NCBI RefSeq assembly: GCF_003601985.1
Contig: NZ_QZXA01000001.1
Span: 434,001 to 498,000, forward strand
Direction: 5' to 3'
Source: Mesorhizobium jarvisii
GTDB lineage: Bacteria; Pseudomonadota; Alphaproteobacteria; Rhizobiales; Rhizobiaceae
Length of the DNA: 64,000 nucleotides
The first letter of the stretch is position 1, and the number at the start of each line of letters is the position of its first letter. This document shows, one piece after another, positions 16,289 through 27,376 of the stretch. The notes beneath the pieces were generated by a model. That model made no database searches and had not been told where the DNA came from. It was given only the letters and a program-made list of their open reading frames with translations. Made by a program: the position numbers and the translations under genes.

Positions 16289-17581
16289 ATGTCGTTTGCC
16301 TGGACTTCGAAGCTGGCGCTCGCCGCGGGCTTGGCCATCCTGCCCGCCACGGCATGGGCGCAATCGGTCAACATCTCCTATTTGACGCACTGGTCGCCGG
16401 AGACGGTCGCGCTGCTGGAAGCGGCGGCCAAGGATTATGCCAAGACCAATCCGGACGTCAGCGTCACCGTGCGCGCCGTTCCGTTCGGCGATCTCCTGAC
16501 CACGTTGCGCTCGCAAGGCGGCGGCTCGGACGGCCCGACGATTGGCGGCATCTACGATCTGTGGCTGCCGGAACTCGCTCGCGACAAGCTGGTCGCGCCC
16601 GCTCCCGATGCGGTGGCCAGCGAGGTCAAGGTCTCTTGGCCGGCGGGTATCACCAGCGCTGCCTCAGTCGGCGGCAAGCTCTACGGCATTCCCAACGAGA
16701 TCGACGTCTATGCGCTGAACTACAACAAGGCGCTGTTCAAGCAGGCCGGCATCGCGGCGCCACCGAAAACCTGGGACGAGTTCAAGGATGCGGCGAAGAA
16801 ACTGACCAACAAGGAGGCCGGCCAGCAGGGTTTCGGCATGATCAACAGCTGGGCGGCCGGCGTCGTCCATCCCTTCGCTTCGCTGCTCGTTTCTAACGGC
16901 GGCGAGCTGGTCAAGGACGGCAAGCCGGTGTTGGATAGCCAGCAAGCCGCGCAGACCTTCCAGCTCTATGAGGACCTGATCAAGTCGGGCGCCAGCGTGC
17001 CGGCGATGGCGACGGCGGATGCCAACACCACCGGTCCGTTCCTCGACAATTTCGTCTCCGGCAAGACCGGCATGATCATCATGGCCAATTGGTGGGAAAG
17101 CGCGCTGAAGACCGGCATGGGCGACAAGTTCGCCGACATCGCTACCGCGCCGATCCCGGTCGGCCCGAGCGGCGGCAAGCCGCATTCGATCTCCTATTCG
17201 TGGATGACCGTGGTCAACGCCAATGCGGGTGCTGCCGAGCAAAAGGCGGCGTGGGAATTCCTGGCCTGGCTCAACAATCCGAAGTCCGGCAAAAACGGCG
17301 CCTCGGCCATGTCGGATATCCTGATGTCGATGGGCATCCTGCCCTCGCGCCTGTCCGATATCGAAGCACACAAGGACAAGCTCGGCTCGGAATTCCTCTC
17401 CGGCTATGTCAGCGTGCTCGCCGATGCCAAGCCGTTTCCGGTCGTGCCGGGCGGACAGGAATTCTCGGAATCCCTGCAGCAGACGCTCGAGGCGTTGCAG
17501 TATGGCCAGGTCTCGGCCAAGGATGCGCAGGCGACGGCGCAGGCCGACGCCACCTCGATCCTGGAGCGCGCCGCCAAATAA
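16289..17581 (+). CDS. Extracellular sugar-binding protein (CUT1), second system
   Basis: Periplasmic binding protein of 430 aa. The signal peptide ends near ATAWAQ (cleavage after residue 24). The mature protein starts VNISYLTHWSPETVALLE, with the family segment GKLYGIPNEIDVYALNYN that contacts the backbone of bound sugars in this group. ATG 16289 is preceded by GGGAGGATGAGG. Its stop TAA shares one base with the next permease start. It is divergent from the other binding protein and may bring in a related sugar. Confidence 0.92.
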   Translation: MSFAWTSKLALAAGLAILPATAWAQSVNISYLTHWSPETVALLEAAAKDYAKTNPDVSVTVRAVPFGDLLTTLRSQGGGSDGPTIGGIYDLWLPELARDKLVAPAPDAVASEVKVSWPAGITSAASVGGKLYGIPNEIDVYALNYNKALFKQAGIAAPPKTWDEFKDAAKKLTNKEAGQQGFGMINSWAAGVVHPFASLLVSNGGELVKDGKPVLDSQQAAQTFQLYEDLIKSGASVPAMATADANTTGPFLDNFVSGKTGMIIMANWWESALKTGMGDKFADIATAPIPVGPSGGKPHSISYSWMTVVNANAGAAEQKAAWEFLAWLNNPKSGKNGASAMSDILMSMGILPSRLSDIEAHKDKLGSEFLSGYVSVLADAKPFPVVPGGQEFSESLQQTLEALQYGQVSAKDAQATAQADATSILERAAK

Positions 17582-18471
17582 TGATCCAGAGGTACCGTGC
17601 CTCGGCGGGCATCATGCTTACGCCCGCCGTGACGCTGATCGGCATCTTCATCCTGTTGCCGATGATGCTCACCGTCTGGCTGTCCTTCCAGGACTGGTCG
17701 ACGCAGACGCCGTTTTCCAGCGCCAGCTTCGTCGGCCTCGACAATTTCCGCGAGATCTTTGGGGCCTCCTCGGTCGGGCGTGACTTCAAGGGCGCGCTCA
17801 CCAACACCGCCATCTACACCGCGCTCTCAGTCATCCTCATCCTGCCGCTATCGGTCGCGTTCGGCCTGATGGTCTACCAGCATGATGTCGCCGGCGGCAC
17901 GGCGCTGCGGACTGTGCTCTTCTCCACCTACATGGTGCCGATGATCGCGGTGGCGCTGGCCTGGTCGAAGCTCTATTCGCCGAGCGAAGGACCGCTCAAC
18001 CAGATGCTCGGCCTCATCGGTATCGGCCCGCAGCCCTTTCTGTCGTCGCCGCGCTCAGCGCTGGTCTCGATCGTCTTGCTCAATGTCTGGCAGCAGGTCG
18101 GCTACTTCACCGTGCTGGCGATCGCGGGCCTCACGCAGATCCCGGGCAGCCTCTACGAGGCAGCGAAGCTCGACGGCGCCAACCGCTTCGAGCAGTTCCG
18201 CTTCATCACGCTGCCGTTGATGCGGCGCACGCTTTTGTTCAGCGCCGTCATCGCCATCATCAACGCCGTGCAGGTGTTCGAGCCGGTGGCGCTGATCACG
18301 CAAGGCGGGCCGGTCGGCTCGACCAATGTGCTCACCTACCACATCCGCCGCGTCGGCATCGAGCGCGCGCAAGGCGGTCTGGGTTCGGCGATGGCGGTCA
18401 TGCTGATGCTTTCACTTATCGTCGTGGTCTGCGCGCTGTTTGCTCTCGCCAACCGGAAGGATCAGGAATGA
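17581..18471 (+). CDS. Sugar ABC transporter permease, MalF type
   Basis: Inner-membrane permease of 296 aa with about six helices, the first being MLTPAVTLIGIFILLPMML, and the EAA loop LYEAAKLDGANRFEQFRFI. ATG 17581 shares one base with the binding-protein stop; more upstream open frame is not in the binding-protein frame and has no signal of its own. It ends in an ATGA overlap with the next permease. Confidence 0.92.
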   Translation: MIQRYRASAGIMLTPAVTLIGIFILLPMMLTVWLSFQDWSTQTPFSSASFVGLDNFREIFGASSVGRDFKGALTNTAIYTALSVILILPLSVAFGLMVYQHDVAGGTALRTVLFSTYMVPMIAVALAWSKLYSPSEGPLNQMLGLIGIGPQPFLSSPRSALVSIVLLNVWQQVGYFTVLAIAGLTQIPGSLYEAAKLDGANRFEQFRFITLPLMRRTLLFSAVIAIINAVQVFEPVALITQGGPVGSTNVLTYHIRRVGIERAQGGLGSAMAVMLMLSLIVVVCALFALANRKDQE

Positions 18472-19331
18472 GGAGGGGATCATCGAGCCGGCTGCCGCGC
18501 AAGCGCCCGTCCGGGCGCAAGGCGCTGCTGGCGACGCTGATGCTGCTGGTCGCCGTGGCCTCGGCCTTCCCGCTGGTGTGGATGGTGCTGTCGAGCCTCA
18601 AGACGCCGGCAGAGAGCATGCAGGTGCCGCCGGTGTGGATACCGCACACACCCAGCCTCGACGCCTATGAAAAGGTTTCCGGCGTGGTCAATGTCGGCCG
18701 CTCGATGTGGAATTCCCTGGTCATCGCCTCGATCACCACCGCTGGCATCCTGATCACCAGCATGATGGCCGGCTATGCCTTCGCCAAATACCACTTCCCC
18801 GCCAAATCGCTGCTGTTTTCGCTGCTGATCGCCACCATGTTCCTGCCGCCGATCGTCACGCTGATCCCGCTCTATCGGCTGGTCGGCTCGATCGGGCTCA
18901 ATGCCAGCCTGGCAGGCATCATCGTGCCCAACCTCGCCAATGCCTTCGGCATCTTCCTGATGCGCCAGTTCATATCAGGCGTGCCGGACGACCTTATCGA
19001 TGCGGCGCGGATGGACGGCGCTTCAGAGTTGCTGATCCTCTTCAAGATCGTGGCGCCCAGCGTCGCGCCGGCGATCGCCGCACTCGCCCTGTTCGCCTTC
19101 GTCTACCATTGGAACAGCTATCTCTGGCCGCTGACCGTGCTGCAGGGCAATGCCGACGCCTACCCGATCGTGATCAGCCTGAGCCGGCTCTTGAGCTACA
19201 ACCGTGGCGCGGTGAATACCGGCCTGGTGATGGCCGGCGCGACGCTGGCCGTGCTGCCGCCGCTCATCCTGTTCGTCCTGCTGCAGCGCTTCTTCGTCGA
19301 TTCCATCGTCGGCTCGGCGATCAAGGGATAG
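18468..19331 (+). CDS. Sugar ABC transporter permease, MalG type
   Basis: Inner-membrane permease of 287 aa. A basic N-terminus is followed by about six helices and the EAA loop DLIDAARMDGASELLILFKI. It overlaps the preceding permease by ATGA and ends six bases before the convergent pobA stop. This system also lacks an ATPase gene, so it must borrow a CUT1 ATPase such as the one at the left edge of the window or another elsewhere (inference). Confidence 0.92.
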   Translation: MRRGSSSRLPRKRPSGRKALLATLMLLVAVASAFPLVWMVLSSLKTPAESMQVPPVWIPHTPSLDAYEKVSGVVNVGRSMWNSLVIASITTAGILITSMMAGYAFAKYHFPAKSLLFSLLIATMFLPPIVTLIPLYRLVGSIGLNASLAGIIVPNLANAFGIFLMRQFISGVPDDLIDAARMDGASELLILFKIVAPSVAPAIAALALFAFVYHWNSYLWPLTVLQGNADAYPIVISLSRLLSYNRGAVNTGLVMAGATLAVLPPLILFVLLQRFFVDSIVGSAIKG

Positions 19332-19336
19332 CTGCT

Positions 19337-21564
<2,228 letters not shown>

Positions 21565-21572
21565 GAGATCTC

Positions 21573-22187
21573 CTAGCTGTCGAAGAAGACCGTTTCCTTC
21601 TCCCCCTGGAGATGGATGTCGAAGACGTAGGTGCCGCCCTGGCGCTCGGCGATCAAAGTCGGCACGCGGACGCGATGCTCGATGCGCGCCAGGATCGGAT
21701 CCTCGCCATTGGCCTTTTCCTCGTCGGAAAAATAGAGCCGCGTGTGCAGGCCGAGATTGATGCCGCGCGCGACGATCCATAGCGTGATGTGCGGCGCCAT
21801 CAGCCTTCCATCCCGGAACGGCACGCGGCCCGGCTTGATCGTCTCGAATGCACAGACGCCTGTGTCCATGTCGGTCGGGCAGCGGCCCCAGCCGAAGAAG
21901 TTCGGATCGGCCGCGCCGCGCAATTCGGCCGGCGAATTGTGGAGCCCGTCCGCATCCGCCTGCCAGATCTCGATCAGCGCGTCCTTGAGCGGCGTGCCTG
22001 TGCCGTCGAGTACCCTAATTTTGAGACCGATGCGCTCGCCCCTGGTCTTGTCGTTGACCATGGTCGCGCCGAGATCGGTCGCATAGACGCCACCGATGCC
22101 GCAGAAGTTCGGCGTCAGCCCGATATGGACGTAGGGTCCCGCGGTCTGCGAGGGGCTTTCCCTGAGGCGGTCGAGCGATTGGCGCAT
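21573..22187 (-). CDS. pcaG: Protocatechuate 3,4-dioxygenase alpha subunit
   Basis: Alpha chain of the intradiol ring-cleavage dioxygenase, 204 aa as expected. It has the intradiol fold with IEIWQADADG and a short C-terminal strand HLQGEKETVFF. The alpha chain lacks the iron ligands and completes the active-site pocket of the beta chain. ATG 22187 shares one base with the pcaH stop. In-frame sequence upstream of this is pcaH DNA in another frame. Confidence 0.95.
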   Translation of the reverse strand: MRQSLDRLRESPSQTAGPYVHIGLTPNFCGIGGVYATDLGATMVNDKTRGERIGLKIRVLDGTGTPLKDALIEIWQADADGLHNSPAELRGAADPNFFGWGRCPTDMDTGVCAFETIKPGRVPFRDGRLMAPHITLWIVARGINLGLHTRLYFSDEEKANGEDPILARIEHRVRVPTLIAERQGGTYVFDIHLQGEKETVFFDS

Positions 22188-22942
22188 CAATTGCCCTCCA
22201 GCCGATTTTCGAACAGCGACGAGCGGCGGCCGCGCAGCACGATGTCGAACTTGTAGGCGAGCGCGTCCATCGGGACCGTCGCCTGCTTGTCGAGGATGGC
22301 CGTCAGCGCCTCGATGGCCGCCTTGTCGGCGATGCCGCGCACGATCGGGCATTTCCAGATCAGCGGATCGCCCTCGAAATACATCTGCGTGATCAGCCGC
22401 TGCGCGAAGCCGTGGCCGAAAACCGAGAAATGGATGTGCGCCGGGCGCCAGTCATTGGGACCGTTGGGCCACGGGTAAGGCCCGGGCTTGACAGTGCGGA
22501 AGGCATAGCCACCATCCTCACCTGTGATGGTGCGGCCGCAGCCACCGAAATTCGGGTCGAGCGGCGCCAGATAGCCGTCCTTCTTGTGGCGGTAGCGGCC
22601 GCCGGCATTGGCCTGCCAGAATTCGATGAGCACGCCGGGAACGCCAACACCGCGTTCGTCGAGCACACGCCCATGGACGATGATGCGCTCGCCGATGGCG
22701 CTCTCGCCCGGCCTGGCGAAATTATGGATCAGGTCGTTGTCGAGTTCACCGAGCATGGCATGGCCGAAGACTGGTCCGGCTATTTCCGACAGCGTGTTGT
22801 CGAAGGACAAAAGCGCCTTTTGCGGCGAGCGCAGCACCGAACTCTTATAGCCCGGCGTCAGCGCCGGCGGATGCCATGTCCGGTCGCGCTGGAAGAAGGC
22901 GCCGGACTCAGGTCTCCGGTTCGAGCCGGACTCAGAGGGCAT
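22187..22942 (-). CDS. pcaH: Protocatechuate 3,4-dioxygenase beta subunit
   Basis: Iron(III)-binding beta chain that cleaves protocatechuate to 3-carboxy-cis,cis-muconate, 251 aa. The four iron ligands known from Pseudomonas (Tyr108, Tyr147, His160, His162 of that chain) are present at a constant offset of nine: Tyr117 in GGRYRHKKD, Tyr156 in GPYPWPNG, and His169/His171 in RPAHIHFS. The signature [10 protein letters not shown] is also present. It overlaps the pcaC end by 11 bases and runs directly into pcaG. Confidence 0.96.
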   Translation of the reverse strand: MPSESGSNRRPESGAFFQRDRTWHPPALTPGYKSSVLRSPQKALLSFDNTLSEIAGPVFGHAMLGELDNDLIHNFARPGESAIGERIIVHGRVLDERGVGVPGVLIEFWQANAGGRYRHKKDGYLAPLDPNFGGCGRTITGEDGGYAFRTVKPGPYPWPNGPNDWRPAHIHFSVFGHGFAQRLITQMYFEGDPLIWKCPIVRGIADKAAIEALTAILDKQATVPMDALAYKFDIVLRGRRSSLFENRLEGN

Positions 22943-23339
22943 TGTCGGCTCCGTCCATTTCCGAAAACACGTCCTTGGCTATTCTGAAGGCACGGTTGGC
23001 GGCCGGCACGCCGGCATAAATGGCGACATGCAGGAACGCCTCGCAGATATCGTCGCGCGTCGCACCGGTGTTGGCGGTGGCGCGCACATGCAGGGCGACC
23101 TCCTCATCATGGCCGAGTGCCGCCAGCAGCGCCAGCGTGACGATCGAGCGCTCGCGCTTGCTGAGGCCCGGCCGGGCCCACACAGTCCCCCAGGCTGCCT
23201 CGGTGATCAGTTCCTGGAACGGTTGATCGAAATCGGTGGCGGCGACCTCAGCCCGATCGACATGCCGATCGCCGAGCACCGCGCGCCGCACCAAGAGGCC
23301 AGTGCGATATCGGGCTGCGTTGCCGGGGACTTCATCCAT
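22932..23339 (-). CDS. pcaC: 4-carboxymuconolactone decarboxylase
   Basis: Removes CO2 from 4-carboxymuconolactone to give the enol-lactone substrate of PcaD. It is 135 aa from ATG 23339 (the frame runs back to a TTG that overlaps pcaD more deeply). Carboxymuconolactone-decarboxylase fold with [17 protein letters not shown] and [17 protein letters not shown]. It starts eight bases before the end of pcaD, so translation is coupled. As a stand-alone gene it differs from PcaCD fusions known in some bacteria. Confidence 0.94.
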   Translation of the reverse strand: MDEVPGNAARYRTGLLVRRAVLGDRHVDRAEVAATDFDQPFQELITEAAWGTVWARPGLSKRERSIVTLALLAALGHDEEVALHVRATANTGATRDDICEAFLHVAIYAGVPAANRAFRIAKDVFSEMDGADNAL

Positions 23340-24141
23340 GGTTTTCTGCTCCAGGGGCAAGCGATGCGACAAAATCGCGGATCAGCGCGGTGAGCGCTTC
23401 AGGCTGTTCGACGCAGGGAATATGTCCGGCGTCACGGATGATCTCGAAACGCGAACCGGGGATCAGAGCGGCCAGCGAGCGGACGAGAGCGGGAGGCGTC
23501 GAGCCGTCCTGGTCACCGACGACACAGAGTGTCGGCACCTCGATGCGGCGTGCCGCGTCAGTAAAATCGGCGTTGCGGATAGCAACGCAGGTTCCCACGT
23601 AGCCGGCAAGTGCTTGCCGGGTCATCATGTTCCAATAGCCATCCAGTTCGGCCACCCGTGAGGTGTGGAAGGCGGGAGTGAACCACACTTTGAGCACGCC
23701 ATCGGCAATGGCCTGGATGCCCTTGCGTTCGACGACCGCGATGCGGGTGTTCCAGCTCTCATTTGTGCCGATCTTGTGGGCCGTGTCGCACAGGATCATG
23801 GCCTCGACGATCCCCGGGCGCCTGGCGTAGAGCCCTTGCGCGATCATGCCGCCGACCGAAAGGCCGCACAGCACGACCTTCTTCAAGCCGAAATGATCGA
23901 CGAGCCCCGAGAGATCGTCGACATGATCGTCGATCGACTTGATCTCGCCTATGTCGGACAGCCCGTGGCCGCGCTTGTCATAGACCAGCAAGGACATTTC
24001 CCCATCGAGCGCCGAGACAATGTCGTCCCAGATGCGGAAGTCGGTGCCCAGCGAATTGATGAATATGATCGCGCGCGCATTGCCGGTCGCCTTGAGGTGG
24101 CGATGGTGCAGCGTGATGCCGCCGATGGTGACGAATGACAC
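23332..24141 (-). CDS. pcaD: 3-oxoadipate enol-lactonase
   Basis: Alpha/beta hydrolase opening 3-oxoadipate enol-lactone to 3-oxoadipate. It is 269 aa with nucleophile elbow GLSVGG (residues 93-98, Ser95), GDQDGSTPP carrying the acid residue, and DAGHIPCVEQP carrying the catalytic His. The start is GTG 24141, nine bases after GGAGG. The frame stays open upstream to about 24252, but that part is the PcaQ-controlled promoter and should not be annotated as protein. First gene of pcaD-C-H-G-B-pobA, divergent from pcaQ. The later 3-oxoadipate genes (pcaIJF) are not in the window. Confidence 0.94.
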   Translation of the reverse strand: MSFVTIGGITLHHRHLKATGNARAIIFINSLGTDFRIWDDIVSALDGEMSLLVYDKRGHGLSDIGEIKSIDDHVDDLSGLVDHFGLKKVVLCGLSVGGMIAQGLYARRPGIVEAMILCDTAHKIGTNESWNTRIAVVERKGIQAIADGVLKVWFTPAFHTSRVAELDGYWNMMTRQALAGYVGTCVAIRNADFTDAARRIEVPTLCVVGDQDGSTPPALVRSLAALIPGSRFEIIRDAGHIPCVEQPEALTALIRDFVASLAPGAENHG

Positions 24142-24161
24142 GATTTCGATCCTCCACCTCC

Positions 24162-24228
24162 CACATTGCACAAGGCATTTGGTTCGGTAAAATGATATTT
24201 TGCGCCATTTCATTAACTCAGGGGTTAT
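24162..24228 (-). promoter_or_regulatory. PcaQ-type promoter of pcaD (copy A)
   Basis: Read leftward, the block begins with ATAACC-N4-AGTTAA (24213-24228), one base away from the ATAACC-N4-GGTTAA form I recall for the Sinorhizobium PcaQ box. It continues to 24162 in a stretch that matches 25199-25265 at 56 of 67 positions without gaps, including 27 identical bases in a row (24178-24204). The box also lies just upstream of the pcaQ start, so autoregulation is likely. Confidence 0.8.
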
Positions 24229-24235
24229 TAAATCC

Positions 24236-25153
24236 ATGGCCGAGAGCCGCATCCGCTTCCGTCACCTGCAGGCCTTCCTGGAGGTTGCGCGGCAGGGCAG
24301 CGTGGCCCGCGCCGCCGATTTCCTGCATGTCAGCGCGCCGGCGGTGACCAAGACGTTGCGTGAACTGGAAGAGGCGCTCGGTGTCGCCGTTGTCGAGCGT
24401 GACGGGCGCGGTATCCGGGTCACAAGGCTTGGTGAGATCTTCCTCAGCCATGCCGGTTCTGCGATCACCGCGTTGAAGCGCGGCGTCGATTCCGTTCGCC
24501 AGGACGGCGCAATCAACCGCCATCCGATCCGCATCGGCGCTCTGCCGACCGTGTCGGCAAAGGTCATGCCCAAGGCCATGAGCCTGTTCCTCGGAGAAAA
24601 CACCGGCGCGGCGATCAAGATCGTCACTGGCGAGAACGCGGTGCTGCTCGAGCAATTGCGTACCGGCGCGCTCGATCTTGTCGTCGGACGGCTGGCAGCG
24701 CCCGAAAACATGACCGGCTTCTTCTTCGAGCATCTTTATTCCGAACAGGTGCTGTTCGTGGTGCGCGCCGGGCATCCACTGCTGGAACCGGGAGCGGATA
24801 TCTTCGCCAGGCTCGACGAATTCCCGGTGCTGATGCCGACCCGGGAATCCGTCATCCGCCCCTTCGTCGATCGCCTGTTCATCACCAACGGCATGACCGC
24901 GCCGGCGACCGAGATCGAAACCGTCTCGGATTCGTTTGGCCGCTCCTTCATGCGGCAGAGCAATGCGGTGTGGATCATTTCGGCCGGCGTGGTTGCCAAC
25001 GAGATCGCCAGCGGCGCCTTCGTCGCCCTGCCGGTCGACACCGAGGAAACCAAGGGACCGGTCGGCCTGACGATGCGCACCGATACGGCGCCATCGCCGG
25101 CCTTCACCATCCTGCTGCAGACCATTCGCGAGGCGGCAAGGCCGGGCAAGTGA
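24236..25153 (+). CDS. pcaQ: LysR-type regulator of protocatechuate genes
   Basis: LysR activator of 305 aa. The N-terminal helix-turn-helix includes HLQAFLEVARQGSVARAA and PAVTKTLRELEEALG; the C-terminal co-inducer domain includes IRIGALPTVSAKVMPKA and the GALDLVVGRL segment. Assignment as PcaQ rests on the divergent position next to pcaD, on the family, and on the PcaQ-like boxes on both sides. ATG 24236 is taken; an upstream TTG at 24200 would begin inside the operator. In Sinorhizobium PcaQ activates pcaDCHGB in response to beta-carboxymuconate-type intermediates. Confidence 0.92.
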   Translation: MAESRIRFRHLQAFLEVARQGSVARAADFLHVSAPAVTKTLRELEEALGVAVVERDGRGIRVTRLGEIFLSHAGSAITALKRGVDSVRQDGAINRHPIRIGALPTVSAKVMPKAMSLFLGENTGAAIKIVTGENAVLLEQLRTGALDLVVGRLAAPENMTGFFFEHLYSEQVLFVVRAGHPLLEPGADIFARLDEFPVLMPTRESVIRPFVDRLFITNGMTAPATEIETVSDSFGRSFMRQSNAVWIISAGVVANEIASGAFVALPVDTEETKGPVGLTMRTDTAPSPAFTILLQTIREAARPGK

Positions 25154-25198
25154 GGCGTCGGACCGTTCGGACCGATCCCCGCGTTCTTCGGAAATCCC

Positions 25199-25265
25199 CT
25201 AACCCCAGGGTTAATGAAACACCGCAAAATATCATTTTACCGAACCAAAACGCTGGTGCACTGTG
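25199..25265 (+). promoter_or_regulatory. PcaQ-type promoter of the aromatic-acid transport operon (copy B)
   Basis: CTAACC-N4-GGTTAA (25199-25214) matches the PcaQ box except for the first base. The following stretch to 25265 is 56/67 identical to the pcaD promoter block, including a 27-base identical run at 25223-25249. It sits 30 bases before the ATG of the transporter binding protein. This indicates common PcaQ control, as described from memory for the Sinorhizobium protocatechuate ABC transporter. Confidence 0.8.
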
Positions 25266-25294
25266 CCGATGGAGGAGCACAAAGGGAGGAATGC

Positions 25295-26611
25295 ATGACC
25301 TACGCTAACGGTAGCAGATCCAGTATTCGTGGCGTGTCGCGGCGCCGGTTCATTGCCACCTCGATCGCCGGCGGCGCGGCGCTCGCGCTCGGTGGCGGCA
25401 AGGCCTTCGCCCAGGCGGCCGGCACGCTCAAGGTCGGCTTCGTCAGCCCGCGCACAGGGCCGCTGGCCGGCTTCGGCCAGACCGACGGTTATGTGCTCGA
25501 CCTCGCCCGCAAGGCGCTGGCCGGCGGCCTCGATATCGGCGGCAAGAAATACAGCGTCGAAATCCTGGACCAGGACACGCAGTCGGACCCGTCACGCGCG
25601 GGCCAGCTCGCCAAGGACCTGATCAACAACCAGGCCATCGACCTGATGCTGGCGGTGTCGACGCCCGAGGTGATCAACCCGGTCGCCGACGCCTGCGAGG
25701 CCGCGGGGGTGCCCTGCCTGTCGACCGTCATGCCGTGGGAGGCCTGGTATTTCGGCCGCGGCGCCAAGCCCGGCGCGCCCTCGCCGTTCAAATGGACCTA
25801 TCATTTCGGCTTCGGCGTCGGCGAGTTCTTCAAGACCTACATCTCGCAATGGAACCTGATCGAGACCAACAAGAAGGTCGGCGTCATGTATCCCAACGAC
25901 GCCGACGGCAACGCCATCCGCGCCAATCTGGCGCCGCTGCTGGCCAAGCAAGGCTTCACCATCGTCGATCCCGGCGCCTACGAGACCGGCACCACCGACT
26001 ATTCCTCGCAGATCGCGCTGTTCAAGCAGGAAGGCGTCGAGATCTTCAATTCCTTCCCGATCCCGCCGGACTTTGCCGCCTTCTGGCGCCAGGCGGCACA
26101 GCAGGGGCTGATCAAGCAGATCAAGATCGCCCAGGTCGCCAAGACCGGCCTGTTCCCGTCTGACATCGAGGCGCTCGGCGACCTCGGCATGAAGATTTCG
26201 AGCGCCGCCTACTGGCACAAGGCTTTCCCCTACAAGTCGCCGCTTACCGGCGTTTCGGGCACCGAGCTCGCCGACGGCTATGAGGCGGCGAGCGGCAAGC
26301 AGTGGACGCAGCAGCTCGGCGCCTCGATGTCGCTGCTCGACGCCGGCTTCGAAGCGCTGAAGGCCAGCTCCGACGCCAAGGACAAGGCGGCGGTGGCCAA
26401 GGCGCTGAGCACGCTGAAGACCGAGACCATGATCGGCAAGGTCGATTTCACCAGCGGCCCTGTCGCCAATGTCTCGCCCGGTCCGATCATCGGCACGCAG
26501 TGGGTGGCTGCCAAGGAAGGCAGCAAATTCCCGCTCGACTATGTCGTGACCGAGAACGCCACCGATCCGAAGGTGCCCGTCGAAGCCAAGCTTCAGCCTT
26601 ACAACGGCTGA
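25295..26611 (+). CDS. LIV-type substrate-binding protein, probable protocatechuate/aromatic acid uptake
   Basis: Periplasmic binding protein of 438 aa of the branched-chain-amino-acid (HAAT) family. It has a Tat-like signal with the twin-arginine cluster SRRRFIAT near residues 15-22, a hydrophobic core and cleavage near GKAFA. The mature part begins TLKVGFVSPRTGPLAGFG. ATG 25295 follows AAGGGAGGAATGC. The frame is open to ATG 25214, but that start lies inside the promoter block and would bury the signal peptide. By position and PcaQ promoter it corresponds to the binding protein of the Sinorhizobium pcaMNVWX-type transporter (from memory). Confidence 0.88.
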   Translation: MTYANGSRSSIRGVSRRRFIATSIAGGAALALGGGKAFAQAAGTLKVGFVSPRTGPLAGFGQTDGYVLDLARKALAGGLDIGGKKYSVEILDQDTQSDPSRAGQLAKDLINNQAIDLMLAVSTPEVINPVADACEAAGVPCLSTVMPWEAWYFGRGAKPGAPSPFKWTYHFGFGVGEFFKTYISQWNLIETNKKVGVMYPNDADGNAIRANLAPLLAKQGFTIVDPGAYETGTTDYSSQIALFKQEGVEIFNSFPIPPDFAAFWRQAAQQGLIKQIKIAQVAKTGLFPSDIEALGDLGMKISSAAYWHKAFPYKSPLTGVSGTELADGYEAASGKQWTQQLGASMSLLDAGFEALKASSDAKDKAAVAKALSTLKTETMIGKVDFTSGPVANVSPGPIIGTQWVAAKEGSKFPLDYVVTENATDPKVPVEAKLQPYNG

Positions 26612-26635
26612 TGGACCGCTGACGAGGATCGCCTG

Positions 26636-27376
26636 GTGACCCATCCGCAACAACAGGCTGTTCTGACCGCTGCCGGCATCCATAAGCGCTTCGGCGCGCT
26701 TGTGGTGCTGGATGCGGTCGACTTCGCCATGGCGGCCGACGAGGCGGTGGGTATTGTCGGCCCGAACGGCGCCGGCAAAACGACACTGCTCAGCGTGCTT
26801 TCCGGCGCCTTTCCACCGAGTGCGGGCACGGTCAGCTTCAAGGGCGGCGACGTGACGCCGCTGTCGGCGACGCAGCGTTGCCGGCTCGGCCTGGTGCGCA
26901 CGCACCAGGTGCCCAAACCATTCAGCGGCATGACCACCTTCGAGAATGTCTTCGTCGCGGCCTCGCACGGCGCCGGCCTCGGCCGCGACGAGGCCTATGA
27001 GGAAGCCCTCGGTTCGCTGAAACTGTGCGGCATGCTGGGTGTTGCCAACCGTCGCGCCGAGACGCTCGGACTGCTCGACCGCAAGCGGCTGGAACTGGCG
27101 CGCGCGCTGGCGGCAAGGCCGACGTTGCTGCTGCTCGACGAGATCGGCGGCGGCCTGACCGACGGCGAAGCCGGTGAGCTCGTCGATACGATCAAGGAAT
27201 TGCGGCGGCGCAAGATCGGCATCGTCTGGATCGAGCACATCGTCCACATCCTGCTGCAAGTGGCCGAACGGCTGATCTGCATGGATGCGGGAAAAATCAT
27301 CGCCGACGGTGAGCCGCAAGCCGTCATGGCCGATCCGGAGGTCGTGCGCGCCTATCTCGGCGGAGGCCCGAAATGA
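26636..27376 (+). CDS. LIV-type ABC transporter ATPase (LivG-like)
   Basis: Cytoplasmic ATPase of 246 aa. Walker A GPNGAGKTT is at residues 42-50. The Walker B segment LLLLDEIGGGLTDGE has Ile where most LivG proteins have Pro after DE, and GIVWIEHIVH carries the switch His. The usual signature LSGGQ is replaced by DRKRLELARALA. The start is GTG 26636 behind GAGG. It partners the next ATPase, with which it overlaps by ATGA, in the aromatic-acid uptake operon. Confidence 0.88.
   Translation: MTHPQQQAVLTAAGIHKRFGALVVLDAVDFAMAADEAVGIVGPNGAGKTTLLSVLSGAFPPSAGTVSFKGGDVTPLSATQRCRLGLVRTHQVPKPFSGMTTFENVFVAASHGAGLGRDEAYEEALGSLKLCGMLGVANRRAETLGLLDRKRLELARALAARPTLLLLDEIGGGLTDGEAGELVDTIKELRRRKIGIVWIEHIVHILLQVAERLICMDAGKIIADGEPQAVMADPEVVRAYLGGGPK

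Noticed and set aside
24142..24252. N-terminal extension of pcaD
   Set aside because: It translates the PcaQ-controlled promoter. GTG 24141 has GGAGG at proper spacing and gives the normal protein length.
25214..25294. N-terminal extension of the transporter binding protein
   Set aside because: It would put 27 residues of translated promoter ahead of a Tat signal peptide. ATG 25295 has a strong ribosome site.
25592..27319. Minus-strand open frame of 575 codons
   Set aside because: It lies opposite the transporter binding protein and LivG-like ATPase and has low-complexity Gly/Arg/His composition. It is an antisense artefact.
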